Assembly (NCBI RefSeq): GCF_000189635.1
Contig: NW_002476261.1
Span: 310,001 to 374,000, forward strand
Direction: 5' to 3'
Origin: Tetrahymena thermophila SB210
Taxonomy: Eukaryota; Ciliophora; Oligohymenophorea; Hymenostomatida; Tetrahymenidae
DNA length: 64,000 nt
The notes under the pieces were generated by a model, which ran no database searches, was not told where the DNA came from, and worked only from the letters and a program-made list of their open reading frames with translations. Below, piece after piece: positions 1 to 14,306 of the stretch. The translations under genes and the position numbers were made by a program. Positions within the stretch are counted from its first letter, which is position 1. The number at the start of each line of letters is the position of its first letter.

Positions 1-129
1 AAACTAATTAATAATAGAAGTTATTAAATAATTATTCAAATTAGGTTAAGTGGATAATTAAAAACCAAGTTAAAAATTAATTTAGAAATATTCATAAAAG
101 ATATAATAAAAGTGTAATATTTAAAAATT

Positions 130-2085
130 ATGAAGAGTTCTATTTAGGGTCTTAATATAGCTGGTTTTTGTGAGTTGGATAAATAGAATTATAATGCTAA
201 AAATATTTTGATCAATTTAAATAAATGCTAGGTTTAAGAAGCAAGCAAGATAGAAGGTTGCTAACTGAAAAATATACAACTTCAGAGTAATCTAAGTACT
301 AATTAAGATAATAATTATTCTAAGAGGTTTCAAATACCAAGTGATGACACTTTGAAGTAGTATGTACATAGAAAGGTTAGGTAAGAATTGTCTTATCTAC
401 TTAATTCCTGCGAATAGACTCAATCAAATAAAGCTGGATAGAAGAAGTAATAAGAACTTCATAGCGATTTATATGGTGATAAATATTTCAAAAATTAGTA
501 GAGAGATTATGCTGAATAAAATGAAGGAGTGAGAGTTAAGGCAATAACAGATTTTTAAATTTAAAGTCCCAGCTTAGAAAAATATGGGCAAAATAGCGGT
601 GTTTGTTTAACTGAAGTGAACCTAAGCAGCTAAGTGTACACAAAGTATTAAAAAAATAAACAAAAGTACTTTTAATTGCAAAAATCTTAATAATCACCAC
701 TACTCATTCCTTGTAATAATCCTACTTTTGAAAATAGGTAAAGCTTTTAAAAAGCAGAAAATTAGAGGTATGAAGAAATTAAAAAAGTCTAATAATAAAA
801 TTTAGCTAGTATTAGCTAGTTCAATAATTAAGAAATGAACTTTTAATAAATTTAAAGCTAATCTTTTGTATAAGAGAAGCCATTCTTGGTAAAGAGTCGT
901 CTTAGATAATACTCATAAGCCTCTCCTATGAGTTGGGATGAATTTTATTAAAACGACTAATAAGATTTGAATTTTTATAATTAAAGTTAATATGACTTAT
1001 AAAGAAGTCAAATGAAAACAAGAATTTCACCAAGAAAAAAAATCAATTAAGATAAAATATAAAACGATAGCGTCCTTTTAGATTCAAAAGAAGACACCTG
1101 CTTAACTAAACAAAGGCTTCCTTGCAATAAAGTAAAAAGAGGGTTTTCAGTAGATTAAGCATAATAAAAATCTTCAGACATGATAAATGCATCTTATTTA
1201 CTAAATTGCAGAAGCAACTTAATATCCTATTCTACAGATCTTCCTTCTGATTCGAATGACAACAACTCATCTATTGACCAAAATAATTAATCTAAATGTT
1301 AAAAGGAAATAGTAAAAAGAGATTTAAATTTCATAAATTAAGATATGACTGATTATCCACAAAAACTTGAAGCTAATGATTTGATTTTATCTAAAAGTAT
1401 GGTTAATTAAAGCTCAAAGTCTCCAAATTCTAAAAGTTAATTACAAAATTAATAATAAAAAATAAACTAAAGTTATATTTTTAAAGATAATTCATTCAAT
1501 CTCCTCGATAAATAATAAAGCAATAAGATTAATAACTTATTTACAAATAAATAAAGTTAATATTTAGGAGATCAAGTCTCTTTTCCATCTTTAAATAACA
1601 ATTAAATGATGATTAAATATTAACCTTCAATGTTAGCTAATTTTAAAAAAAAATTTAATTATTAGTTATATAAAAATAAAGTTTTAGAGTAGAGAAACTA
1701 GAAGTGGGAAAATAATAAGTTAAGAAGTAATTCTTTAATATATTTCGATGAAAATCAAAGTATGTAAAAGTAATCATATTCTAATTAGCCTCCATCAAAA
1801 AATTTGGAAAATTTAATTAACCGTGAAAGTAAACTTGTCTAAAATTAATAATAATAAACTTGTAGCTATAAAAATAAAAACGACATAAATAATTTTTATT
1901 GTAATCTTGGCGATATAATAATAGAGAAAAAAAATAGCCCTAAAAAGAGTAACAACATACAATATGATAATATTAAAACAATAGATGAGGAAGAAACACT
2001 AATAAATAGCCTAGATAAAAGCTAGAGTTAATTCAATTAACTGAGAAAGTACTACTATAAAAAATACTCAAACATTTATATTTGA
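130..2085 (+). CDS. Q/N/S-rich hypothetical protein, possibly 5'-partial
   Basis: I do not recognise this protein. Reading TAA/TAG as Gln gives one uninterrupted frame of 651 residues from the ATG at 130 to the TGA at 2083-2085. The ATG sits in an A-rich context usual for ciliate starts. The same frame stays open upstream to base 1, so an earlier start or exon outside the window cannot be excluded; however, codons 1-129 look like non-coding AT sequence (mostly I, K, L, N). The product is rich in Q, N, S and K, with short basic patches and a few acidic stretches near the C-terminus. I see no signal peptide, membrane segment or known domain. It looks like the low-complexity, probably disordered proteins common in ciliates. 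Being a real gene is supported by frame length and codon use; its function is unknown. Confidence 0.55.
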
Positions 2086-3187
2086 TAGCTTAAATAGACT
2101 AATTAATTACTAAAAATTTTCATTTGATAAAATAAAAAACTAACAACTTACTTATTTATTTACTATTTTATTTATTACTTCTTACTATTTTTAATAAAAG
2201 CTAACTAAATTTAACACTATTAAATAAAGACTTTTAATATAAAAAAAATTTATTTCTATTTTACTTATTTCTTGTAAAAAGTATACAAAATCATTTTAAA
2301 ATTAGCTTTCTAAATAAAATAATTTTGATTCAAAATATTTGTAAAAAAAAAGTATTAATAATCATTCACTTTTAAGTTTATATTGATTAAAATTTAATGA
2401 AAAATGTGCTAAAAAAATTAACATTTATTTATCTTAGGCACGAAAAAGTTTTTTAATTTAAAAATAATATACTAAATAAACTATTTTGAAAAATAAAATT
2501 TTTAAAAAATTAATTAGTATTATTTTATCTTAAAATATTTATATAAATACAGATTAATGTTTAGATCAAATTAAATGTATGTAAATATTGTCAGTTGCAA
2601 AATATCAATAATTTTTACTAGTTAAATTTTTATTTATTTTTAATATTTCTTGATTGTAAATATATATATTTATATATACTATAGTTAGAGACAAAAAACA
2701 TAAATATGATATTATCAATTCATTAGAAATAATCAATACTGCAATTTTTTTGGGTCACACTATATTTTTTACTTGCTTACTTCTTTACTTATTAACTTAC
2801 CTACTTAGTTATGTATTTATTTTTACTTACTTACTTACTGACTTATAAATTGATATTTTTTAAATAAATATTAAAAGTATGAAAATGATAAAGAAGCTGT
2901 TTACTTGAATAAATAAATAATGATTTTATATTTATTTAGTTAGAATTTTTATGAATATATTTAAACTAAATTAAGGCATAATATTTTAGGAGAATGAATG
3001 AAACAAATTAATAGCTCAAGTGAATATTAATTTCACTGGTTTTTTTTAATGTTTTAATAATTGATTTTTTATTTAATTGGTAGAGCAGAAAGTTATTAAA
3101 CTTATTATTTATTTTTATTTCACATAAATTCTAAAAATAATTAATAATGCTAAAAAAATTTTAAATGTTAGCCTTTTTTAAATAATT
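2086..3187. other. AT-rich intergenic region with TTAC simple repeats
   Basis: No gene is supported here. The stretch around 2762-2850 is built of imperfect TTAC/CTTA units (ttacttacttacttactgac and similar). The flanking genes converge on this region, so it holds two 3' ends. Confidence 0.6.
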
Positions 3188-6100
3188 TCATTTCTCATCC
3201 TCATCATCCTTATCACCCTTATCTTCTTCTTCATCTTCATCTTCATCTTCTCCAAGAATACCTTAACAAATAAAACTTAATGGTTAGGCATTATTAGTTT
3301 TTCCAGTTCCAGTTTAAATTTTTTCGAAAGATAAATTATTTTCTTCAATTTATTAGATTTATTTTTAATCTTAGCTATTTTAAGTAGCTTTATTATCTTT
3401 ATCCGTATTTGATTCTTTAATTTCTTTAATTTTGTTTGAATTTTATATTTTTGTTGTTTTGGTTTTATTTTTAAAAACTTATTTTTGGCATGAATTTTAT
3501 TATTCCAGTTAATTATTTAGAAGAGTATTCTTAATAGTAAGATAATTATTATTTTTATTATTTGTGACCTAACTTATATTATTTTGCTTATCTATTTTCC
3601 TTAATTATACAAAAAGTTCTCCTTAAGTTGTGCCTTTGAGAATCACACTATCTGATGATTTTTAATACTTTATTTCAGTGGCTTAATTGGGTAAATAATT
3701 TTCATCTTAAGGTTATGGATTATTTGAGGTTGGTTAGATGGCATTATCAAAAAGGTCGTTGAAGTTATTAATATCTGTAAAATTTTCTGCTTAAATTTAT
3801 TGCTATTCATAAGTTTCATAAATGTTATTTACATATTTTGCGAACGCTTACTACTTTCTTTAAGGGTGTTAGGAGTTTTAAAATTATTCACTAATAAATT
3901 AGGAATTTTGTATTTTTTCATTCAATTCTTTTAAATATTAGTAATCTGACTTTTACTCTGTGCATTTTTACAAGTTTATATTTATGAATTAATCGACACC
4001 ATTATTTATAAAATCTATATTATCTAAAAAGAATTATAATGATTAGCTGTTCTAATAATTTGATATTTCTTAAAGAGATTTTTCAAATATTGTATAAAAT
4101 ACATTTTAAAGGGATTTTTCTCCTAGATTTTTTAAAAATATTTTGGTGAAATCTTAAAAGAGTTAATAAACTTCATTTAAATTTAGGCTTTGATCATGAT
4201 TTTCAGAGATAATATCTATATTATTTAGGTAAACTAGATTGCATTTTAGTTCAACCATTAAGTTGTAATATTTCTTTGAATTTGAGTATAAAAATATGAG
4301 TTTAACTTAACTAATAGAATCTTTTTTTTTTTTGAGTTCATAAATCATTTATTCTTCTTACTCGTCTATTAATTCAAATGATAACTCTTTACCACTTTAA
4401 ACCTAAAATTTATTTTTTTAAGAACAGAAAGCATCAATAATCAATATAGTTGGAATAATTTCATATCCCTCAAAATCTAAAAAGGTATTTTATTTTATTA
4501 TAGAAAATTGATACAGAGAGCTAATTTATTGTTCTTATTCAATGAATTTATCGAGTTATATTACAGTTTAGAGAGTATTTTAGAATCTATCTATATTATG
4601 AAATGTAAAATAATATTTTATTAAGCATATTTTTTAAATTAATTTATCTAATTAATGTTAGGATGCTTCATAGTCTTATTTTTCTAACTTTAAAATATAA
4701 TAACTATATAATTCAATTATATCCTTTATACTTAAATTTATATAATTTTAAACTTTCATTTTTTAAATAGCATCTTCGTAATATATTTCAACTAAAAAAT
4801 TTAATTTTTAGACTTTATTAACAAAATCTCTTTGTTCCTCTTTAAATTATTTATTTTTCATAAATTTGCTGTAATTTTTTCTAGTAATATTAATAAGTTT
4901 GAGAATTTGATTAGAAAATTCCTTAATCATTTTTTACAAGCCTATTGTTTTTTAGTTTTCTTAGCGTATTATAATTTGATTCCTTAGATTCAATCTTTCA
5001 AAATTACAGTAAAGCAATATGTAAGTATTTAAATTGTTATTTGAACTATTTGAAAAATCGAAATATTTTAAGTCAATTAAAAAGTTATTCTTTAAATATT
5101 TATTTGATAAAATTTTTATGTATTCATCTCTACTCTTACTATAATTTATAGCAGCCTTTTCTACTTAGCATTTAATTAATTTTTTAAAAATCATCTATGT
5201 TTTATCGAGTTCGTCTAGCTCTTTATCATCTTTATTTTCATACACAAATTTGAAAAATAAGTAGTTAAAAATATTAGGATTTTCTTAGGATGCCTTCAAC
5301 ATTCTATCTACCCTTATAAACATTAAGATTGTGTCAAGATTTTTCATATTTTTTTTGTCGTTTTGGCTTAAGTTAAATTAAATGTAGTCAAGGATCTTCT
5401 CGAATTTCAGACTTTTAATCTATTTATATTACATAAGTAAGATATTTGATAAAAGCAAAAAAATTAATTGTTCCATTTAATCTAAATTATTTCTAAGATC
5501 ATTCTTGTATTTTAATATCTAAAAGAAGACCAAAATCTCATCTTTAGATAACACTTTAAATTAGAAGCTGGGATCATTTAAATTAAAATAAATTTTTAAA
5601 AATAAGAAGCTAAAGTCCTACTCTTTTTGTTTAAACTTATCTTTTTAAATTTTAATGAGATCTTTCCTTGCAAAAATCTTTATAATTTCTTTTTTAACAT
5701 ATTTATTGTTAAAATTAATTTAATTAATTTCTTTAAGTTATTAATGCTGCCTAGAATTTAATTTATCAATAGTTTGTTTTATAAATTCTTCATATTCAGC
5801 TGAACTCATATATTTTATAAATTCGCTTTTAATATCTTAAAAATTGTTTTTTTCTACATACTGCAATAATTAGAAGAGTTATTCAATATCTATTTTTTAA
5901 GAATCATTAGTTTAAATTTATTTCTGTTGCATATTCTCTATCAATATGATAGCACGAATTTCATCTGGAAGCTCAAGTTTTTTTTAAATGAAATCATTAA
6001 GTTCACTAAACAAGTTATCTATCTATTTATATAATTTAAATACAAAAACATAGAAAAACTATTTCTAACCTTTCAATTTTTTAGAAATCTAACATGTTAT

Positions 6101-8127
6101 AATTTTACTCTTAATATATTAATAAATGTATTCATAAATGTCTTAAGCATTAAGTTAAATTTCTAGAGTAGGTAAAAACTCCACCAATGATTAATTTTAA
6201 TATAAGTCCTCGTAAATATATCTTAGAGATGCTAATATTTATTATTTCATTCGAAACCTGTACTATAAATTTAAAATTAAAATTGGCATTTTGGTAATAG
6301 AATTTTTAATTTAATCTTTGTCTTTGTAATTAGCTTCTAAATATTCTTCAATTTTAATATCGTATTTGATTGAGTCTTACAATAGATTTAGAGAAATAAA
6401 TCCATTTTTTATATGAGAAAATCCAGGCCTAAATGTAAACTTTATCTCTTCTTTTTCTTAAGGCTGATACAAAATGTATCTAAAGAATTAGCAATATTAT
6501 TTCAAATAAATTAATAAAATTTGGTTCATTTATTCTTCGATTTTGTTATTTTTTATTTCATTTATTGATTTAATTAGTCTTTTTTACTATAAGGAATTTT
6601 TTTTTTCTATTAATTCGAAAATAAAATAATATCTTTCATGCTTTTTACTCATAAAATTTTTTTCAATTTTTTTCTCAGAAAATTCATTTTCATCTATCTA
6701 AAAATTACATTTTTCATTCATTTTATCATGAAATTATATAAATTTAGTTACGAATTCTAATAAAATTTACATACTTTATTTATTTTTATCAGATTCCTTT
6801 TCATATTGCTTTTCTAAGATTTATTTAATTAGCTGTTATATGCATTCACAGTTTATAAATTTTGTATTAGGTTAACTACTTTTTTTATCTTCAGTTTATT
6901 AGCTTTTAATATGTTAAATGCATAAATCTAATTGTACATCCTGAAAAAGCTATTTTAAATTTATTCCATTTTACTCATTTTACTATTTCTATTCTGAAAA
7001 AAGTTTAGTATAAAATTTCTTAGCAAATTTAATTGAAATATCATCATTAATTTAGAAATCTTTGTCAATAAGAATCCAATTAATTTAGTTATTGTATCTG
7101 TTCATATAATTAAAAATTATTTCGCTATAACAACAATTTAAGAAGACAACTTTAGGCTTATGATTACTACTTTAAAAAAGCTTTCCCAGTTCTGAAAGCT
7201 TTTTAATAAAATGATAAATATTTAATAAAATTAAATTAAAAAATATTTTATTTTATCTTTCAAACATAAATATGAAATAAATGCTCATCTATTATTTTAA
7301 TTTAGCAATACCGTATATTTATAAATAAATTCATATATTTCAAAACAGTAAAAGTGTATATTTAATTTACTTTGATTTTTATTTTAACATAGTTTTCATC
7401 TTCCAAAGTAATGGAATCACCTTCTTTATCATCTCGCTCTATATGTGTTGAAAAGTGGATAAATTCTATTTTATTAGTTTTAAGAGACTTCTTTATTTGA
7501 TTAAATTGTGTTGAAATCAATATATCTGCTTTCTTAGTCATAGAATCCTTTATTACTCTTAGTTCGCTATATGTCTATAAATGTGTATCCAAATTTTTTG
7601 GTTTAGCTGTCACAAACAAAAATGATTCACTTTCACTTTCATCTTCCTATTTTTCATCCATTTTTTATTTCTACACAGAAAGATTTTACTCCTCTACCTA
7701 CTATTCATCTTTATACTATTTATATTTTCTATTTAATTAATATTTTAGGTTTTATGAAATATGATTTGTATAAAAATTACAATTTTATTTATGGCTACAA
7801 TATTTAAAGGTAGAAATAAAAATTTCCGTCATTATTTTAGTTTAATATAAAAGATCCATTTTTTTCAATAATGATAGGTTTTTCACTGTTCTATTCAGCT
7901 ATTTCAATTTTTTCATCATAAAATTCTATATTCTAGCTGTGAATCATGTCTATTACAACATCAAAAGTAATTTTAACTTATTTCCTACTAATCTTATAGG
8001 TGCTATCTACTTCGTGTTAGTAATAAAAATCATCTACTTTATTATTCTCAACTAGCTAAAATTTTCCCTCTTTTTTAATATATTTTTTTGGCTAAAACTC
8101 TCTAACTTAAAAATAAACCTAAGTCAT
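3188..8127 (-). CDS. CHAT-domain (caspase-like) protein
   Basis: Three exons on the minus strand (8127-7799, 7728-7371, 7198-3188) give 1,565 residues; both introns (70 and 172 nt) are GT-AG and keep phase. Residues about 135-290 read as a CHAT domain (Caspase HetF Associated with TPRs, clan CD). After a strand ending FLFVTAKP come a helix, then the histidine strand FIHFSTH (H201, H205), then LSELGKLF, then the cysteine strand KVVFLNCCYS (C251, C252), and then a helix of the type FAKKFYTKLF. H205 and C252 align with the usual His-Cys dyad. The second intron lies between the two catalytic strands. About 1,270 further residues are K/Q/N-rich and helical with no domain I recognise, ending in an acidic D/E/K tail. 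The N-terminal 100 residues are also unassigned. No signal peptide or membrane segment was seen. The CHAT call rests on motif order and spacing; protease activity is inferred. The start is the only in-frame ATG before the upstream TGA. Confidence 0.75.
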
Positions 8128-9819
8128 TTTTTAGTAATATATTTTCTTAATACAAATCTAATTAATCAAATTTTTATTCTAACAAAGAGTAAAAAATTTA
8201 ATTAATAATAAATTAATATGAATTAAATTACTTAGAAGATACAAATTAAACCTTTATAAAAAATGTGTTTATTCATTTTATAATCCAAAAAAAAAAACAC
8301 ACAATTTATTTATTCAAAATAATACTAAATTCATTTGATTATATAAAGCAAATTCTTTATAAATGTAAATGTTGTGATGATATGTAATAAATTCTTTGAA
8401 ATTAATTACACATCTCAAATACTAATTAAAAAATAAATTAATAGATTAAAAACAATGTTGCTGATCCTTTAAATAATGATTTTAAATCTTTTAATTAAAA
8501 ATTCAACGTTTTTTTTTAAAATAAAATATTATTGAAGACACTGCTTTAAAATTAAAAATTTTAAATTAATTAAAAAATACATAAATTATAATATAATCAG
8601 ATACATGATTTAACTTCATTTTTTCCTACCTAATTTTATCCAAAATTAAAAAAATAATTTACATTACTTTTTTAAAAATTCTAATTTTATAAAAAAAAGC
8701 TTTCAACTTATTTAACTTATTTGATTAAAAAAATAAATTATTTAATAAAAATAAAAATTAAAAAAAACATTTTAAAAATAAATAAAAAAATGATATCCTT
8801 AATTTATTTTAATAATTATTTAATTCATCAACTTAACCAAGATCTTATAAAATATTAAATATAATAATAAGAAATATTTCATTACTTCGATATATTCTAT
8901 TACTACATACGATTTGTTCTTGAAAAATTACAAATTAAAAATGGCTTGTATCTATCTATACAGATGATTTGATTTTAGAAAATAGTTTTAAAAATAAATA
9001 AATTATTGTATGAACTATTTTTTATTTGATCAAAATTTATTTGTATTTCAAAATCAAATAAGCTTTTATTCAATAATGAATTAATATTGATCATCATCTA
9101 AATCTATTCTTCCTTTAAGAGTTGAAATTTGAGTGATTAATAAATTTAGATGTGTAAAAAAATTAATGATTTCTAGGTTAAAAAGTAAGGATAGATATGT
9201 AAATATTTAAATTATAGATTTATTTAACTTCTTAGAATTATAAGAATAATAATGATAAATTTGAAAACGAATCTTGGTATTATTTCATAAACTAAATTAA
9301 TTTGATTTTATACAGAATATTATTTGAAGTTAAATATTAAAAATTTTAGATCTTTCTATTTTTCTTTATTATTAATTTTAATTCTGATGAAAAATGTTAT
9401 CAAAAAGCTAAATATGAAATATTCAAAAAGTTATATTATCACAGCAATTTTCTTAGTTTTATAAAATTCAACAGAAATATCTAGCTTGATTTTGAGGAAT
9501 TTATGATTTGTATCTAAGAATAAAATATTTTTCATGATAGCAATCTTAGTAGAATATTTATAGAATATTTTTATGATAAAAAATTAGCTAATTAAATAAT
9601 TATAATAATCAAGCAATTCAATTAATTCGTCAGGTTTACATCATTATTATCTAAATAATTTCTTCTATACTGATTTTTATGTTTTTATTAAATATGACTG
9701 ACTGTTCAAGTCAATTTAAATACTTGTTTGTTGTTTCATGTTAAAATTAAATTAAATATAATTAATTCTAAAACAAAATTAAAATAATAATTTATCATAG
9801 AAAATCTAATTAAAAAAAC
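8128..9819. other. AT-rich intergenic region between divergent genes
   Basis: This shared upstream region lies between the CHAT gene (minus) and HSP70 (plus). No coding frame or RNA gene is visible. I looked for heat-shock elements upstream of HSP70 and found only loose AGAATATTT-type blocks near 9550-9570, not a clean GAAnnTTC array. Confidence 0.55.
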
Positions 9820-11766
<1,947 letters not shown>

Positions 11767-12206
11767 AAAATAATTAATTAGTAGCAAGCAAATTTTTGAT
11801 AAACAAAATTTTAGTTAAAAACGCCACATAATAAATTAAACTATAATTATAAAATATATCAATAAATTTTGTTGTAAATTGTGTGTTCTATCTTTATGTA
11901 AATTTTCAACAATAACTTTACTAATTTTAATCATATCCTTTATAGCTAATATTCTACTTTCTATCTTCTTAAAAGATACCACTAATTTCTTCATAAATCA
12001 TAATTTAAATATAAAAAAAAATACAAATTATTTAAAAAAAAAGATTTTTCTTTTTTTAAAATTATTTTAGAAAATTTTCTAATAATTGATAAAAAAATTA
12101 TTTAGGAAAAGAGTTTTTTATATTGTAAAAGGCAAGTAGATATGTAAATTGATATTAATAAAAAAACAAATCAAATGAACCTCTTTACTTTAAGAATGTC
12201 ATCGAA
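11767..12206. other. AT-rich spacer, HSP70 3' region
   Basis: The sequence is AT-rich with A and T runs. It holds the HSP70 3' end and the region upstream of the tRNA gene. Nothing else is recognised. Confidence 0.55.
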
Positions 12207-12286
12207 GATGAAGTGGCCGAGCGGTCTAAGGCGGTAGATTAAGGCTCTATTCCGAAAGGGCGCGAGTTCGAATCTCGCCTTCATCA
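12207..12286 (+). tRNA. tRNA-Leu (anticodon AAG)
   Basis: The sequence folds as a class II tRNA. The acceptor stem GATGAAG (12207-12213) pairs with CTTCATC (12279-12285), followed by an A discriminator. The D arm contains GCCGAGCGG. The anticodon stem GTAGA/TCTAT encloses the loop TTAAGGC with anticodon AAG at 12241-12243, reading CUU (and CUC if A34 becomes inosine). A long variable arm (CCGAAAGG) and the T arm GCGAG-TTCGAAT-CTCGC complete it. The long variable arm and the anticodon both specify leucine. No intron is present and CCA is not encoded, as usual in eukaryotes. The B-box-like GGTTCGAAT-type T loop supports Pol III transcription. Confidence 0.96.
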
Positions 12287-12288
12287 GA

Positions 12289-12295
12289 TTTTTTT
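12289..12295 (+). terminator. Pol III oligo-T terminator
   Basis: Seven consecutive T residues begin three bases after the tRNA discriminator base, as expected for an RNA polymerase III terminator. Confidence 0.85.
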
Positions 12296-12642
12296 ACAAT
12301 TTTGGTTTTTAATTAAAATTTTTTAAATGATATTATGAGTGAATTACTATTTAAATTAATGCTGGAAAATAAATATTGGTTTAGTTGTATTGGTAATATT
12401 GAATGTATAATAATTTTGTGGAAAGAAGATATAGGCTTATTTTTAATTATCTATCATATATTTCTGTTGCAAGCAAGCAAGCATTTGTTTTTAATTTCTA
12501 TTTGAATTAACAAAAAAATTTAAATTAATTCAATTTTTATAAAATCAATTATCAAATATAGAACTATTTAGCGAAATACCAAACTAAATAAAAATAGCAA
12601 TATAACATATTACAAAAAAAGGAAAGGCTTAAACAAAAGGCA
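12296..12642. other. AT-rich spacer upstream of EB1
   Basis: No feature is recognised apart from a short GCAAGCAAGCAAGCA simple repeat at about 12470-12483. Confidence 0.5.
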
Positions 12643-14306
12643 ATGACTGAAGTTGTAACTACTGCAAATCAAAGCAATTTTTTATCTAGATAAGAAATGC
12701 TCTAATGGATCAATGATAGTTTAAAAGTATTAATTTAATTTATAAAGTATTGCTTTAAATCTATTCATTTTCAAAAAGCTTAATGAGAAGAAGATAGAAA
12801 ATTTAGGCACTGGAGCTATTTACTGTCAATTATTTGATTTGGTGTACCCTGGAAAGGTGCAGAGTATTGATTGCTTCATTAATACTTGTTTAATAACATT
12901 TTTTTCAAATTTAAAATCAATAGTGGTAAAGGTTAACTGGAAAGCAAAGTATGAAAATGAATATGTTTCAAATTTCAAGATTTTATAGTAAGCATTTGAC
13001 AAGATGAGTGTTAATAAGCCCATTGATGTAAATTACTTATTAAGATAAAACAATTTTATTAAACGAAAGAACTAATTAGGTGAATAAGTTAATTAAATGT
13101 AAATACTAAGATAATCTTGAATTTTTACAGTGGATGAAAAAATATCATGATCAATTTCGTAAAAATTAAGATAAGCCTTACGATGCTATAGGTAGAAGAA
13201 ATGGATAAGTTTTGATTGATAGAGAATACCCAAATGATAAAATTCCTACTCATCCTCACTTCTAAGCAATTAAAGAATAAGCAAGCAATATTTTAGATAA
13301 CAGTGTGAATCATTCATCAAAGCATAATTTTTCAAGGCATTCTAATAAAAAGAGCTAAACTCATTTTGTACCTTCTGATTAAGGAAAGCAAATGAGTCAT
13401 TCTTGCTAATCTTCGATATCCAATTTATCTATTGATAATGAATTTAATCACCTAGACGAAGCAGATGCAGTTAAACCTTATCCATCTACTAATAAAATAT
13501 AATCTGACTCTCTAATAGAAAGACTTAAAGATGAACGAAATTTTTATTTTTCTAAGATACAGAGTATTGATTAAATGCTAGATAATATTTCAGACAAGAA
13601 TCCAATGACTATTAACGATATTAAAAAATATATTAAAACCATTCTATACAGTACATAAGATTAAATTTTAACTATATTGGATGATGGAACTGTAACTTTG
13701 GCTGACAAATAGCTTAATAACGTATCTATTAATTAATTTGAGTCAATGGAAGGTCTTGAGTAGCTCAAAAAAGAAATACTCAGTACTGATTAATAAATCA
13801 AAAGTAGTGCCAAGAAAAACAAAAAGAAAAACACAAAAACATATGATAACAATTAAGAAAATAAAAACACACTTTTAGTGCCTTAACATTAATAAAGCGA
13901 AACATTTTCAAATAGATCAAATTAAGGTTTTAAGACCCCAAAAAGTAGTAAATACTCTTATGAGCAATCTCTATAGCTTGATGATTTCACCACATCAATA
14001 AATTAAAATTCCAATAATAACTTTATAACATTTAACTAAAACAATAATAAATCTCAGTCAATACAATCAAATTTTGCTCATAATAAAAAAGATTCAGAAC
14101 CATTATATGAAATTTTTATAAATGAAGAATAAAATTAAAAAAATAAATAAAACGAAAATTTAAAAAACTAATCTCAAAGCTCATATGGAGATTTAATAAA
14201 AATACAACAAGTATCAGAAATATAATTACCAAATAACGATGTGTTTGAACTAAATTAAAATCTTCTTGAAAGCTAAGACGAAGACTTACTAGGAAATTTA
14301 GAGTGA
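12643..14306 (+). CDS. EB1/MAPRE-family microtubule plus-end binding protein
   Basis: Four exons (12643-12726, 12779-12863, 12924-13027, 13080-14306) give 499 residues; the introns are 52, 60 and 52 nt. The N-terminal calponin-homology domain (about residues 12-130) carries the EB hallmarks MLQWINDSLKLN, GAIYCQLFD, PGKV, KVNWKAKYE, NFKILQQAF and NLEFLQWMKKY. It binds the microtubule lattice near GTP-tubulin ends. The EBH dimerisation segment begins near residue 232 with LIERLKDERNFYFSKI, the conserved FYF helix that starts the coiled coil and binds SxIP partners. Typical EB proteins have about 270-330 residues; this one is longer because of a disordered linker before the EBH and a Q/N-rich tail after it. 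The EEY/F C-terminus of animal EB1, the docking site for CAP-Gly proteins, is absent (it ends LGNLE). A short standard-code ORF on the opposite strand at 12826-13023 is a shadow. Confidence 0.94.

Noticed and set aside
3188..7198. A frame break near 3950-4150 in the CHAT gene
   Set aside because: On re-reading, the minus-strand triplets stay in one frame without TGA through the whole exon; the break came from a misread complement.
7622..7807. 61-codon + strand standard-code ORF
   Set aside because: It lies antisense to exons 1-2 and the first intron of the CHAT gene and has no family features; it is a shadow frame.
9400..9819. Heat-shock elements upstream of HSP70
   Set aside because: Only loosely spaced GAA and TTC triplets were found, at a density expected by chance; no clean GAAnnTTCnnGAA array.
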